DNA of 58,000 nt from assembly GCA_014529385.2 (NCBI GenBank), contig CM043942.1, positions 25,672,469 to 25,730,468 on the forward strand, written 5' to 3'. Shown here piece by piece: positions 34,501 through 44,423 of this stretch. A program made the position numbers and the translations under genes. Each line of letters begins with the position of its first letter. Position 1 is the stretch's first letter. Origin of the DNA: Adiantum capillus-veneris (lineage: Eukaryota > Streptophyta > Polypodiopsida > Polypodiales > Pteridaceae). Below the pieces are notes generated by a model. That model saw nothing but the letters and a program-made list of their open reading frames with translations. It ran no database searches and had not been told where the DNA came from.

Positions 34501-35436
34501 GGTGTAGTCTTGGAAATGTTGCTTGTGTGGTGTCGCATGGAATGAAGCCCCGGAATCTACTATCCAGGAATTAGACACATTGTCTAATGAGAGAATTAGA
34601 GCATCTTGCTCTACTTTACCTGCCACATTGGCCTCCGATGTTGGCTTGTTGTCTTGAGACTCTGTCTCCTTCTTCTTTTTGGACCAGCAATCCTTCTTGA
34701 CGTGGCCCTTCTTGCCGCAGTTCCAACATTCAAGAACTGACTTTGTTCGTGATTTGCTCCGTCTTGAGCGATCACGACCCTTTTGGTTTTTGAACCTCTC
34801 CTTAGGCCTTCCTCTTGTTTCCACTGATAGTGCAGCACTTGATGATTCTCCTGTGCTTCTCCTTCGCATTTCCTCGCTTAGAAGAACACCCACAACATCA
34901 TCAAACTTAAGAGTATTTGTGCCAGAGATAGAATTACTTACAGCCATCACAAGGCTGTCCCAACTATCCGGTAGAGATGATAGTATAAGGAGAGCTCGCA
35001 CTTCGTCATCGAAATTGATTTTCACTGATCGAAGCTGACTTATGTTTGTGTTAAAGTCATTTAGGTGTTCTGCAACTGAACCATTCTCTGCCATCTTTAG
35101 ATTGAACAAGCGCTTCATAAGAAATACCTTATTGGATGCCGATGGTTTCTCGTAGAAGTCGTCAAGTGACTTCATCAAGTCCTCCGTGGTCTTAATCTCC
35201 GAAACATTGAAGGCCACCGTTGACGCCAAGCTTAACCGGATTGTTCCCAGTGCCTTTCGATCAAGGACAATCCATGCTTCATCTGCCATTGTTGCGGGCT
35301 TCTTCGCAAGACCGCCTAGTGGCAAATAGAGGTCCTTCTGGTAGAGATAGTCTTCAATCTGCATCTTCCAATGTTGGTAGTTTTTGCCGTTGAACTTCTC
35401 AATCTTGAGCTTCCCCTCCTCCGCCATAACTCCCAC
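31546..35436 (-). CDS. Intact copia Gag-Pol polyprotein (1296 aa)
   Basis: Single open frame from ATG at 35436. Domains in order, with approximate residues: gag with UBN2-type domain (1-220, FNGKNYQHWKMQIEDYL; LSSLPDSWDSLVMAV); zinc knuckle CWNCGKKGHVKKDC (~237); protease WIVDSGASFHATP (~293); gag-pre-integrase (WHYRLGHMSAKGMQIL); integrase with HSDVWGPA (~484), SDNGGEYCS and NGISERMNR; RT with YVDDMLIAS (~978); RNase H with GYADADMAGD (~1147), STTEAEYVA and DSQSAIHLAKN. Length and order are those of a complete plant copia polyprotein, which is normally cut by its own protease. All catalytic motifs checked by eye are present. Copia normally expresses Gag-Pol from one ORF, so nothing is missing, but transcription depends on LTRs I cannot test. 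Confidence 0.95.
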   Translation of the reverse strand: MGVMAEEGKLKIEKFNGKNYQHWKMQIEDYLYQKDLYLPLGGLAKKPATMADEAWIVLDRKALGTIRLSLASTVAFNVSEIKTTEDLMKSLDDFYEKPSASNKVFLMKRLFNLKMAENGSVAEHLNDFNTNISQLRSVKINFDDEVRALLILSSLPDSWDSLVMAVSNSISGTNTLKFDDVVGVLLSEEMRRRSTGESSSAALSVETRGRPKERFKNQKGRDRSRRSKSRTKSVLECWNCGKKGHVKKDCWSKKKKETESQDNKPTSEANVAGKVEQDALILSLDNVSNSWIVDSGASFHATPHKQHFQDYTKGNFGYVYLGDDEACEIVGKGTVSIKNANGNEWKLKDVRHVPSLRKNLISTGQLDDEGHNIAFGNKRWKISKGSLVVAKGEKVSTLYLCAVSTQPLACAATTEVDSPVWHYRLGHMSAKGMQILQTKKLLPGLKEVDLEFCEDCVYGNQKRVKFQKSGNERKNKKLELVHSDVWGPASTPSLGGSLYYVTFIDDATRKTWVYVMKNKSDVFSIFQRWKAFVENETGTKVKCLRSDNGGEYCSQAFESFCASNGIRRQRTTPRTPQQNGISERMNRKIMERARSMRLHAGLPLELWAEAVSTSVYLINRSPSTALDGGVPEEAWTGKPVNYAFLKVFGCEAFMHIDRSLRSMLDAKSKKCFFIGYGEGDFGYRLWNPEDGKILRSRDVIFNEKNMYKDYLERKQTKETGDEYMELEDSEDSRTANGDNVQQHQPNEEPQPIPRRSTRASRPPERFVPSFNHLLISDSGEPESYEEAMQHESKEEWTKSMQVEMDSLHQNQTWELVELPKGKRALQNKWVYKIKEEEGGKKRYKSRLVVKGFSQKKGIDFNEIFSPVVKMNSIRLVLSLVAAHDLNLEQMDVNTAFPHGDLEEEIYMLQPKGYEVKGKEKMVCRLKKILYGLKQASRQWYLKFDRWMLDHGFTRCNSDHCVYTKNLGDGKFIILMLYVDDMLIASANMQDIKDLKEELSKSFSMKDLGAAKRILGMKISRERTKKTIKLSQEDYIKKVLERFAMQNAKPVSTPLAGHFKLTKDMCPKTQEEIAYMSKVPYAAAVGSLMYAMVWTRPDIAHAVGVVSRFMDNPGKEHWQAVKWILRYLKGTTKNALYFGGTDIFLEGYADADMAGDKDTRRSTTGYVFTVGGTAVSWASKLQKVVSLSTTEAEYVAMTEASKEILWLHRFLEELGFKQDNCVLYSDSQSAIHLAKNSAFHSRTKHIEVRYHFIRTLLEEGQLKLGKVHTSENPADMFTKVVNKEKLSFCSSSIGIQG

Positions 35437-35484
35437 TCAATTCAAGGAATCCTTTCCTTGAGATAATTTAGCTACGAGCAAACC

Positions 35485-35498
35485 TTGCTCTGATACCA
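35485..35498 (-). other. Primer binding site of the intact copia
   Basis: Minus strand TGGTATCAGAGCAA, initiator-Met-tRNA type, two bases inside the LTR edge at 35501. Confidence 0.92.
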
Positions 35499-35500
35499 GT

Positions 35501-35587
35501 TGTTAGGAAATAAGACGTAGCTAAATAGATAATTGAGTAGATTACTTAATGGAGAGAGACAAATTTATATACACAAGATTATAGTGT

Positions 35588-35619
<32 letters not shown>

Positions 35620-36244
35620 CACGATATACGTGGTTCACCCAATGTGGGCTACGTCCACGGGAAAGCAGCCACTCAATGGCTTTGGTACTTCAAAACAAGA
35701 AGTAGTTTACAAAGGGATTATACCCTTAATGGAGCTCCCGTCTTGCTTCACTCTCACCACCTCACACTCACCTTGTTGCATCAACTTCACACTATGAAAT
35801 GTGTGTAGAAATGGCCTCCTTTTATAGGCCAAAAGGGCTACCCTCTCTTATGAGAGACAGCCATGTGTAGCCGCCCTTGTGCGAATAAGTCCAAATCGGA
35901 CCCTCCAATCCGCCCATGTGTGGCCGCCCTTGAGAAGACAAGTCCGCTTTTGAATTCGGCCACTGGCCACCGGCCATTGACTTCCGACCACCGGCCACCG
36001 GCCATTGACTTCCGGCCACTGGCCAACCGACCGGTTGTTTTCCGACCACTTTCCGACCGCCGTCCGGCCATAATATTCCGGCGAAAAGGAATATTCTTGC
36101 CCCTGATTCTTGTCCGTGAAAATTTTGGTTTCCGGTGAGTGATTTTCCTTCACGCACGATGGCTTCTCCTCATAATGGGGGCCTTACAAATGTGCGCTTT
36201 TACCACAGAAAATTACAAGGGTAAATCAGGCTCCATACTTAATA
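35501..36244 (-). mobile_element. 5' LTR of the intact copia (744 bp)
   Basis: Nearly identical to the 3' LTR outside the GA tract, the minisatellite and the hairpin insertion. It contains a GA tract at 35588-35615. Next to the CGATG side of the target duplication. Confidence 0.9.
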
Positions 36245-37742
36245 CGATGAGTATGAGTCTTGGTTGAAATCATCTCAATATTTGCCAGTCATGACTTACC
36301 ATGAGGTCAATAAGGCTTTCCTTGAGAGGTTTAGGAAGGTAGAGGACCCAACATATGTATGGCACTCCATTGAAGAACTTAAGCAAGGTGATGGTCAAAG
36401 TGTAGATGCCTTTGTCAAGGAGTTCAATGCTTTGTGGAGAAGATGGTGTGTTTCTTTGGGAAGTGATGCTCCTCCTACTACACTTAAAAATTGTATGTTT
36501 ATGAAAAGTTTGAGAGCTGATTTGAAGTTAAAGGTTGAGCTTAAAAGGCCACTTACATTTGATGATGCAGTAAAGGTTGCAAAGCATAAGGAATGGAAGC
36601 TAGAGAGAGTGAGGCAGCTTGGATTGCAAGAAGATGTGAAGCCAAATGTATCTTATGTTTTAGACATAAATATGGACAATGTATGCAATGAAGACTTCCA
36701 TGTTTCTCATTATCTTGAGCATGTGAAAGAAGAATGTCATATGCATAATGAGATGAAGAAGAATGCTCAATGTATTCCATCTTTGTTGTTTAAGAGATTT
36801 GATGTAAACCTACATGTCAAAGATGATGATTCTAGTAGGGTGGATGTAAACAAGAAGGCTACCATGGTCATGAAAGAGTCTCAAATGCAAGGAGATCATC
36901 ATTTTGAATGTCCAAGTCACATGGCTTATGCTTCTCATATAGGTTACAATGAGGATGAGTATGCTTCTGGTACGAATGTTATTGCTGTGAGTTCTTCTCT
37001 TGTAGATGAGGTAGTCAAGGATCACATGATGGAGGTCAAGGAAGTTAGCAATGACAAAGAGGGTGATGTGTATGATGAGGTCTCTCGAGTATATGATTTG
37101 TGTGATTGTATGCAAAAGGGTGATGCAGCAACTAAGTATACTACTTTTGTTGTTGATGAGGATCCTATCAATGAGAAGCTTCATGGTGTGGGTGATCCTG
37201 CCTTAATTGATGAAGAGAATATTGAGGTTCTAGAAGATATGGAAAATGATGGAGGCTCTCTTGTTATGCCTCATGTGAATATGGTTGATGCTTCTTTGCT
37301 TGATCCTTATGCTGAGGATAGGAAGCTATGTGTAGAAGATGTCTTACCTATCAAGCATGGTATAGTTGAATTGGATGAATGGTTAATGAAGAGTGGGGAG
37401 AATGAAATGGATAGGCATGAGGATATAAAAATGGCTGAGTTAAAAGTTGAAGACTTTTTGGATGAGATGTTAAAGGCTTCCTTGCATGGTATAACGATGA
37501 AAGGGTGTTTCTATGTTGTATTTGTTGAGAGTACTTTATGCCTAAACATGATTTGGATTCTACATATGGTTTATGCTTTGATCTTGGGAGTGACTCAATT
37601 GATATGGTTGGTATTTCTTCATGCATTCTTTGCTTATGTTGTACAGCCCTTTGATCCGCGTGGACAATATGCTTATGCTACTGCTGAGCATGAATGCTCT
37701 AGCAGACTCGGGGGTTGGCAAACTATGTTGCGCGCATTTTGA

Positions 37743-37977
37743 GAACCCCGTTTTCGGTAAATTTGTACATACGGACATGAAGCTCGATGTCAAAAGTGTG
37801 TAAGGGATTTCTTTTTGAGGGGTTTTTAGCTTGCTTTAGCAATCACATGTACATGCACTGCAAGTCACTAGTCTAGTGACAACTGTCAAGCTGCTGTAAG
37901 TGCCCGTGAGTGAGTTTTTTGACGTGAGACCTGTATATAATTAAGACTCATGTGAAAAATTAAAATCATGTGAAAAG
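37743..37977 (+). other. 3' region of gag unit 1 joined to unit 2 by deletion of an LTR
   Basis: Starts like other unit 3' regions (GAACCCCGTTTTCGG, GACCTGTATATAATTAAG). It then passes at about 37970 directly to the Gag codons TATGAGTCTTGG of the next unit. Compared with 43507-44598, about 850 bp (3' region, LTR, leader, Gag start) is missing. Confidence 0.8.
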
Positions 37978-39466
37978 TATGAGTCTTGGTTGAAATCATC
38001 TCAATATTTGCAAGTCATGACTTACCATGAGGTCAAGAAGGCTTTCCGTGAGAGGTTTAGGAAGGTAGAGGACCCAACATATGTATGGCACTCCATTGAA
38101 GAACTTAAGCAGGGTGATGGTCAAAGTGTAGATGCCTTTGTCAAGGAGTTCAATGCTTTGTGGAGAAGATGGTGTTTCATTGGGAAGTGATGCTCCTCCT
38201 ACTATGCTTAAAAATTGTATGTTTATGAAAATTTTGAGAGCTGATTTGAAGTTAAAGGTTGATCTTAAAAGGCCACTTAGATTTGATGATGTAGTAAAGG
38301 TTGCAAAGCATAAGGAATGGAAGCTAGAGAGAGTGAGGCAGCTTGGATTGCAAGAAGATGTGAAGCCAAATGTATCTTATGTTTTAGAGATAAATATGGA
38401 CAATGTATGCAATGAAGACTTCCATGTTTCTCATTATCTTGAGCATGTGAAAGAAGAATGTCATATGCATAATGAGATCAAGAAGAATGCTCAATGTATT
38501 CCATCTTTGTTGTTTAAGAGATTTGATGTCAACCTTCATGTCAAAGATGATGATTCTAGTAGGGTGGATGTAGACAAGAAGGCTACCATGGTCATGAAAG
38601 AGTCTCAAATGCAAGGAGATCATCATTTTGAATGTCCAAGTCACATGGCTTATGCTTCTCATATAGGTTACAATGAGGATGAGTATGCTTCTGGTACGAA
38701 TGTTATTGCTGTGAGTTCTTCTCTTGTAGATGAGGTAGTCAAGGATCACATGATGGAGGTCAAGGAAGTTAGCAATGACAAAGAGGGTGATGTGTATGAT
38801 GAGGTCTCTCGAGTATATGATTTGTGTGATTGTATGCAAAAGGGTGATGCAGCAACTAAGTATACTACTTTTGTTGTTTATGAGGATCCTATCAATGAGA
38901 AGCTTCATGGTGTGGGTGATCCTGCCTTAATTGATGAAGAGAATATTGAGGTTCTAGAAGATATGGAAAATGATGGAGGCTCTCTTGTTATGCCTCATGT
39001 GAATATGGTTGATGCTTCTTTGCTTGATCCTTATGCTGAGGATAGGAAGCTATGTGTAGAAGATGTCTTACCTATCAAGCATGGTATAGTTGAATTGGAT
39101 GAATGGTTAATGAAGAGTGGGGAGAATGAAATGGATAGGCATGAGGATATAAAAATGGCTGAGTTAAAAGTTTAAGAATTTTTGGATGAGATGTTAAAGG
39201 CTTCCTTGCATGGTATAACGATGAAAGGGTGTTTCTATGTTGTATTTGTTGAGAGTACTTTATGCCTAAACAGGATTTGGATTCTACATATAGTTTATGC
39301 TTTGATATTGGGAGTGACACAATTGATATGGTTGGTATTTCTTCATGCATTCTTTGCTTATGTTGTATGGCCCTTTGATCCGGGTGGACAATATGCTTAT
39401 GCTACTGCTGAGCATGAATGCTCTAGCAAACTCGGGGGTTGGAAAACTATGTTGCGCGCATTTTGA
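37978..39466 (+). pseudogene. Gag unit 2, N-terminally deleted
   Basis: Begins inside Gag at YESWLKSSQYLQ. A frameshift near 38175 interrupts it (GGTGTTTCATTGGG where other units have GGTGTGTTTCTTTGGG). A GAA-to-TAA change at 39173-39175 adds a stop. It then continues in frame to 39466. 39467-39925 is the usual 3' region. Otherwise very close to unit 5. Confidence 0.88.
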
Positions 39467-39925
39467 GAACCCCGTTTTTGGTAAATTTGTACATACGGAC
39501 ATGAAGCTCGATGTCAAAAGTGTGTGAGGGATTTTGTTTTGTGGGGTTTTTAGATTGCTTTAGCAATCACATGTACATGCACTGCAAGTCACTAGTCTAG
39601 TGACAACTGTCAAGCTGTTGTAAGTGCCCGTGAGTGAGTTTTTTGACGTGAGACTTGTATATAATTAAAACTCATGTACAAACTTAAAACATTTCATCCA
39701 AACATCAGAAATTTGTAGGTTTTGGGTCGTTGTGGCTTCTTGATGCTTTTGGATGCAGTTTTTTGCCCCGACTAGCCTTCTCTACGTGTAGTCGTGCTGG
39801 GACAGCTTTCTGTTCGCGCCATTTTTGCTCAAGGCGGAGTATGGAATCAAATTTGGTCATCTTCAGACTTCTCTCCAGTAATTTTTCAAGATTTCTCTCA
39901 AGCTTTAAAGTGACCCAATTGGAGT

Positions 39926-40321
39926 TGTGCTCATCAGGTTACGACTAGTTCTCTGCAGGGTTATGGTTATGGCAGCCTAGTGGCAAATTGTGTGTAGAGA
40001 GATTCGGAGGGCATGTATCTATGAATTATGGAATTGATGTTGAAGTTGTGGGTTTGTGATGTTCAATTGTGAAAGGAGATTCTCTTGTCTTTATATGCAT
40101 TGGTCGACGTGTGCTGTAAATCCATGCTTTGGCAGGGTTTTGCTCCTATGGGACATAGTCTCTTGGGTGGGCGACGGCTAGTAAATTCCCAAGGGTCTAC
40201 TCCTATTGGGCTTGTGGTGTTTCAAAGGGATTTTGCAAAGATTTTAGTGTATTGTAATTCTCTTTCAAAGCTCTTGGGTGACATTGCTATGGAGGTGTTT
40301 CAGTTTGCTTGTTTCCCAACA
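39926..40321 (+). mobile_element. Gag-only element LTR 2
   Basis: TGTGCTCATCAGG...CCCAACA, 396 bp, preceded by the conserved GACCCAATTGGAGT and followed by the primer-site candidate. Confidence 0.85.
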
Positions 40322-40379
40322 GTGTTTTGGTGCCCGGCACCGAGGATCTTCTTCAAGTGACCTTCAATTGACAGATTTC

Positions 40380-41618
40380 ATGCCTATGATGACAGAGTTT
40401 CCAAGTTTCTATGGTCATGTAGGTGAGGATGCAGATGCATTCATTGAGAAGATGGAATTTTCTTGTTTGATTGCAAATAAGGAAGATCCAATAATTATGC
40501 TCAAGATTTTTTTTTTTGCTTAAAAGATGATGCAACGACATAGTATGATGAGTATGAGTCTTGGTTGAAATCATCTCAATCTTTGCAAGTCATGACTTAC
40601 CATGAGGTCAACAAAGGCTTTCCTTGAGACGTTTAGGAATGTAGAGGACCCAACATATGTATGGCACTCCATTGAAGAACATAAGCAGGGTGATGGTCAA
40701 AGTGTAGATGCCTTTGTCAAGGAGTTCAATGCTTTGTGGAGAAGATGGTGTGTTTCTTTGGGAAGTGATGCTCATCATTTTGAATGTCCAAGTCACATGG
40801 CTTATGCTTCTCATATAGGTTACAATGAGGATGAGTATGCTTCTGGTACGAATGTTATTGCTGTGAGTTCTTCTCTTGTAGATGAGGTAGTCAAGGATCA
40901 CATGATGGAGGTCAAGGAAGTTAGCAATGACAAAGAGGGTGATGTGTATGATGAGGTCTCTCGAGTATATGATTTGTGTGATTGTATGCAAAAGGGTGAT
41001 GCAGCAACTAAGTATACTACTTTTGTTGTTGATGAGGATCCTATCAATGAGAAGCTTCATGGTGTGGGTGATCCTGCCTTAATTGATGAAGAGAATATTG
41101 AGGTTCTAGAAGATATGGAAAATGATGGAGGCTCTCTTGTTATGCCTCATGTGAATATGGTTGATGCTTCTTTGCTTGATCCTTATGCTGAGGATAGGAA
41201 GCTATGTGTAGAAGATGTCTTACCTATCAAGCATGGTATAGTTGAATTGGATGAATGGTTAATGAAGAGTGGGGAGAATGAAATGGATAGGCATGAGGAT
41301 ATAAAAATGGCTGAGTTAAAAGTTGAAGACTTTTTGGATGAGATGTTAAAGGCTTCCTTGCATGGTATAACGATGAAAGGGTGTTTCTATGTTGTATTTG
41401 TTGAGAGTACTTTATGCCTAAACATGATTTGGATTCTACATATGGTTTATGCTTTGATCTTGGGAGTGACTCAATTGATATGGTTGGTATTTCTTCATGC
41501 ATTCTTTGCTTATGTTGTACAGCCCTTTGATCCGCGTGGACAATATGCTTATGCTACTGCCGAGCATGAATGCTCTAGCAGACTCGGGGGTTGGCAAACT
41601 ATGTTGCGCGCATTTTGA
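40380..41618 (+). pseudogene. Gag unit 3 with internal deletion
   Basis: The N-terminal part (MPMMTEFPSFYGHVGEDADAF) loses frame in an expanded T run near 40507-40520. Gag resumes to GSDAHH at about 40772, where roughly 400 bp is missing relative to unit 5. The rest is open to 41618 with the acidic tail and hydrophobic C-terminus. 41619-42077 is the 3' region. Confidence 0.87.
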
Positions 41619-42077
41619 GAACCCCGTTTTCGGTAAATTTGTACATACGGACATGAAGCTCGATGTCAAAAGTGTGTAAGGGATTTATTTTTGAGGGGTT
41701 TTTAGCTTGCTTTAGCAATCACATGTACATGCACTGCAAGTCACTAGTCTAGTGACAACTGTCAAGCTGCTGTAAGTGCCCGTGAGTGAGTTTTTTGACG
41801 TGAGACCTGTATATAATTAAGACTCATGTGAAAAATTAAAAAGGTTCATCCAAACATCAGAAATTTGTAGGTTTTGGGTCGTTGTGGCTTCTTGATGCTT
41901 TTGGATGCAGTTTTTTGCCTCGACTAGCCTTCTCTACGCGTAGTCGTGCTAGGACAGCTTTCTGTTCGCGTCAATTTTTCTCAAGGCGGAGTATGGAATC
42001 AAATTTGGTCATCTTCAGAGTTCTTGCCAGTCATTTTTCAAGCTTTCTCTCAAGCTTTAAAGTGACCCAATTGGAGT

Positions 42078-42473
42078 TGTGCTCATCAGGTTACGACTAG
42101 TTCTCTACAGGGTTATGGCTATGGCAGCCTAGTGGCAAATTGTGTGTAGACAGATTCAGAGGGCATGTATCTATGAATTGTGGAATTGATGTTGAAGTTG
42201 TGTGTTTGTGATGTTCAATTTTGAAAGGAGAGGCTCTTGTCTTCATATGCATTGGTCAGCGTGTGTTGTAAATCCATGCTTTGGCAGGGTTTTGCTCCTA
42301 TGTGACATTGTCTCTTGGGTGGGCGATGGCTAGTAAATTCCCAAGGGTCTACTCCTATTGGGCTTGTGTTGTTTCAAAGGGATTTTGCAAAGATTTTGGT
42401 GTATTGTAGTTCTCCTTCAACGCTCTTGGGTGACATCTCTATAGAGGTGTTTTAGTTTGCTTGTTTCCCAACA
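42078..42473 (+). mobile_element. Gag-only element LTR 3
   Basis: 396 bp, ends CCCAACA. It is followed not by a primer site but by ACGTCTCAACACGAG, the Tat flank also found after LTR6 at 49455. Confidence 0.87.
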
Positions 42474-42804
42474 ACGTCTCAACACGAGATCAGCCCCTTT
42501 CATGTATAAGACATCACCAATCAATTTGTACCTGTATGCTCTACGCACAAAGCCATACTTCTTAGACTTATGAATCTCCTTTGGAATGATTCCTGTTAGC
42601 AAAAACTCCTCTTCTTGAGCCAAACTTTCCCGGCCATGATAAAGAGGTAAAGTGGTCCTCAACACAAATAGCTCCCCAATCATTCCTTGAGCTGCTTCAT
42701 GTGCCTCTCCATTTAGAGCACGTTTAATGTGTCTGATGATCCATGCTTCGAACGTTTTTAACAAGCCTTTAATTTTGAAGCATATTTCCTTCAATGAGGT
42801 GTTC
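42474..42804 (-). pseudogene. Duplicated piece of the Tat archaeal-like RNase H region
   Basis: 331 bp that appear identical to 49455-49785, encoding the same peptide on the minus strand (ICFKIKGLLKTFEAWIIRH ... MKGADLVLR). At 42805 it is joined through four filler bases (GAAT) to the middle of a gag unit. It came along as the flank of the array in a tandem duplication. Confidence 0.9.
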
Positions 42805-42808
42805 GAAT

Positions 42809-43510
42809 GAAGTTAGCAATGACAAAGAGGGTGATGTGTATGATGAGGTCTCTCGAGTATATGATTTGTGTGATTGTATGCAAAAGGGTGATGCAGCAAC
42901 TAAGTATACTACTTTTGTTGTTGATGAGGATCCTATCAATGAGAAGCTTCATGGTGTGGGTGATCCTGCCTTAATTGATGAAGAGAATATCGAGGTTCTA
43001 GAAGATATGGAAAATGATGGAGGCTCTCTTGTTATGCCTCATGTGAATATGGTTGATGCTTCTTTGCGTGATCCTTATGCTGAGGATAGGAAGCTATGTG
43101 TAGAAGATGTCTTACCTATCAAGCATGGTATAGTTGAATTGGATGAATGGTTAATGAAGAGTGGGGAGAATGAAATGGATAGGCATGAGGATATAAAAAT
43201 GGCTGAGTTAAAAGTTGAAGACTTTTTGGATGAGATGTTAAAGGCTTCCTTGCATGGTATAACGATGAAAGGGTGTTTCTATGTTGTATTTGTTGAGAGT
43301 ACTTTATGCCTAAACATGATTTGGATTCTACATATGGTTTATGCTTTGATCTTGGGAGTGACACAATTGATATGGTTGGTATTTCTTCATGCATTCTTTG
43401 CTTATGTTGTACAGCCCTTTGATCCGCGTGGACAATATGCTTATGCTACTGCTGAGCATGAATGCTCTAGCAGACTCGGGGGTTGGCAAACTATGTTGCG
43501 CGCATTTTGA
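42809..43510 (+). pseudogene. Partial gag (3' part only), start of the second duplication copy
   Basis: Begins at GAAGTTAGCAATGAC, matching 37041 in unit 1, and is open to 43510. Encodes only the acidic tail and hydrophobic C-terminus. 43511-43969 is the 3' region. Confidence 0.87.
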
Positions 43511-43969
43511 GAACCCCGTTTTCGGTAAATTTGTACATACGGACATGAAGCTCGATGTGAAAAGTGTGTGAGGGATTTCTTTTTGAGGGGTTTTTAGCTT
43601 GCTTTAGCAATCACATGTACATTCACTGCAAGTCACTAGTCTAGTGACAACTGTCAAGCTGTTGTAAGTGCCCGTGAGTGAGTTTTTTGACGTGAGACCT
43701 GTATATAATTAAAACTCATGTACAAACTTAAAAAATTTCATCCAAACATCAGAAATTTGTAGGTTTTGGGTCGTTGTGGATTCTTGATGCTTTTGGATGC
43801 AGTTTTTTGCCCCGACTAGCCTTCTCTACGCGTAGTCGTGCTGGGACAGCTTTCTGTTCGCGCCATTTTTGGTCAAGGAGGAGTATGGAATCAAATTTCG
43901 TCATCTTCAGAGTTCTCACCATTCATTTTTCAAGCTTTCTCTCAAGCTTTAAAGTGACCCAATTGGAGT

Positions 43970-44365
43970 TGTGCTCATCAGGTTACGACTAGTTCTCTGC
44001 AGGGTTATGGCTATGGCAGCCTAGTGGCAAATTGTGTGTAGACAGATTCAGAGGGCATGTATCTATGAATTGTGGAATTGATGTTGAAGTTGTGGGTTTG
44101 TGATGTTCAATTGTGAAAGGAGAGGCTCTTGTCTTTATATGCATTGGTCGACGTGTGCTGTAAATCCATGCTTTGACAGGGTTTTGCTCCTATGGGACAT
44201 AGTCTCTTGGGTGGGCGACGGCTAGTAAATTCCCAAGGGTCTACTCCTATTGCACTTGTGGTGTTTCAAAGGGATTTTGCAAAGATTTTGGTGTATTGTA
44301 GTTCTCTTTCAACGCTCTTGGGTGACATCGCTATAGAGGTGTTTCAGTTTGCTTGTTTCCCAACA
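43970..44365 (+). mobile_element. Gag-only element LTR 4
   Basis: 396 bp, TGTGCTC...CCCAACA, 5' LTR of the open gag unit 5. Confidence 0.88.
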
Positions 44366-44371
44366 GTGTTT

Positions 44372-44390
44372 TGGTGCCCGCCACCGAGGA
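44372..44390 (+). other. Candidate primer binding site of the gag-only element
   Basis: TGGTGCCCGCCACCGAGGA six bases after the LTR. It resembles the Tat-type sites at 4715 and 28175 in its TGG(C/T)(G/A)CC start and GAGGA/GGGGA end. Primer tRNA not identified. Confidence 0.5.
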
Positions 44391-44423
44391 TCTTCTTCAA
44401 GTGACCTTCAATTGACAGATTTA

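Larger units (their letters stand above)
30689..36244 (-). mobile_element. Full-length Ty1/copia element with intact ORF, inserted in gag unit 1
   Basis: LTRs at 30689-31485 (3') and 35501-36244 (5'), primer site at 35485-35498, polypurine tract just right of 31485. Flanking 5 bp are TGATG on the left and CGATG on the right; the uninterrupted site in other units reads TGATG, so this is a target duplication with one change. The single gag-pol ORF is open. This is the only element here that looks coding-competent. Confidence 0.92.
30517..37742 (+). pseudogene. Gag unit 1, split by the intact copia element
   Basis: 30517-30688 encodes the Gag N-terminus (MSMMTEFPSFYGHVGEYAY ... KDDATTWYD). The frame resumes at 36245 (EYESWLKSSQYLP) and is open to 37742, about 500 codons. 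The two halves are separated by 5556 bp of copia plus the 5-bp duplication. The 3' half includes the acidic tail and the hydrophobic C-terminal segment described for unit 5. Confidence 0.88.
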
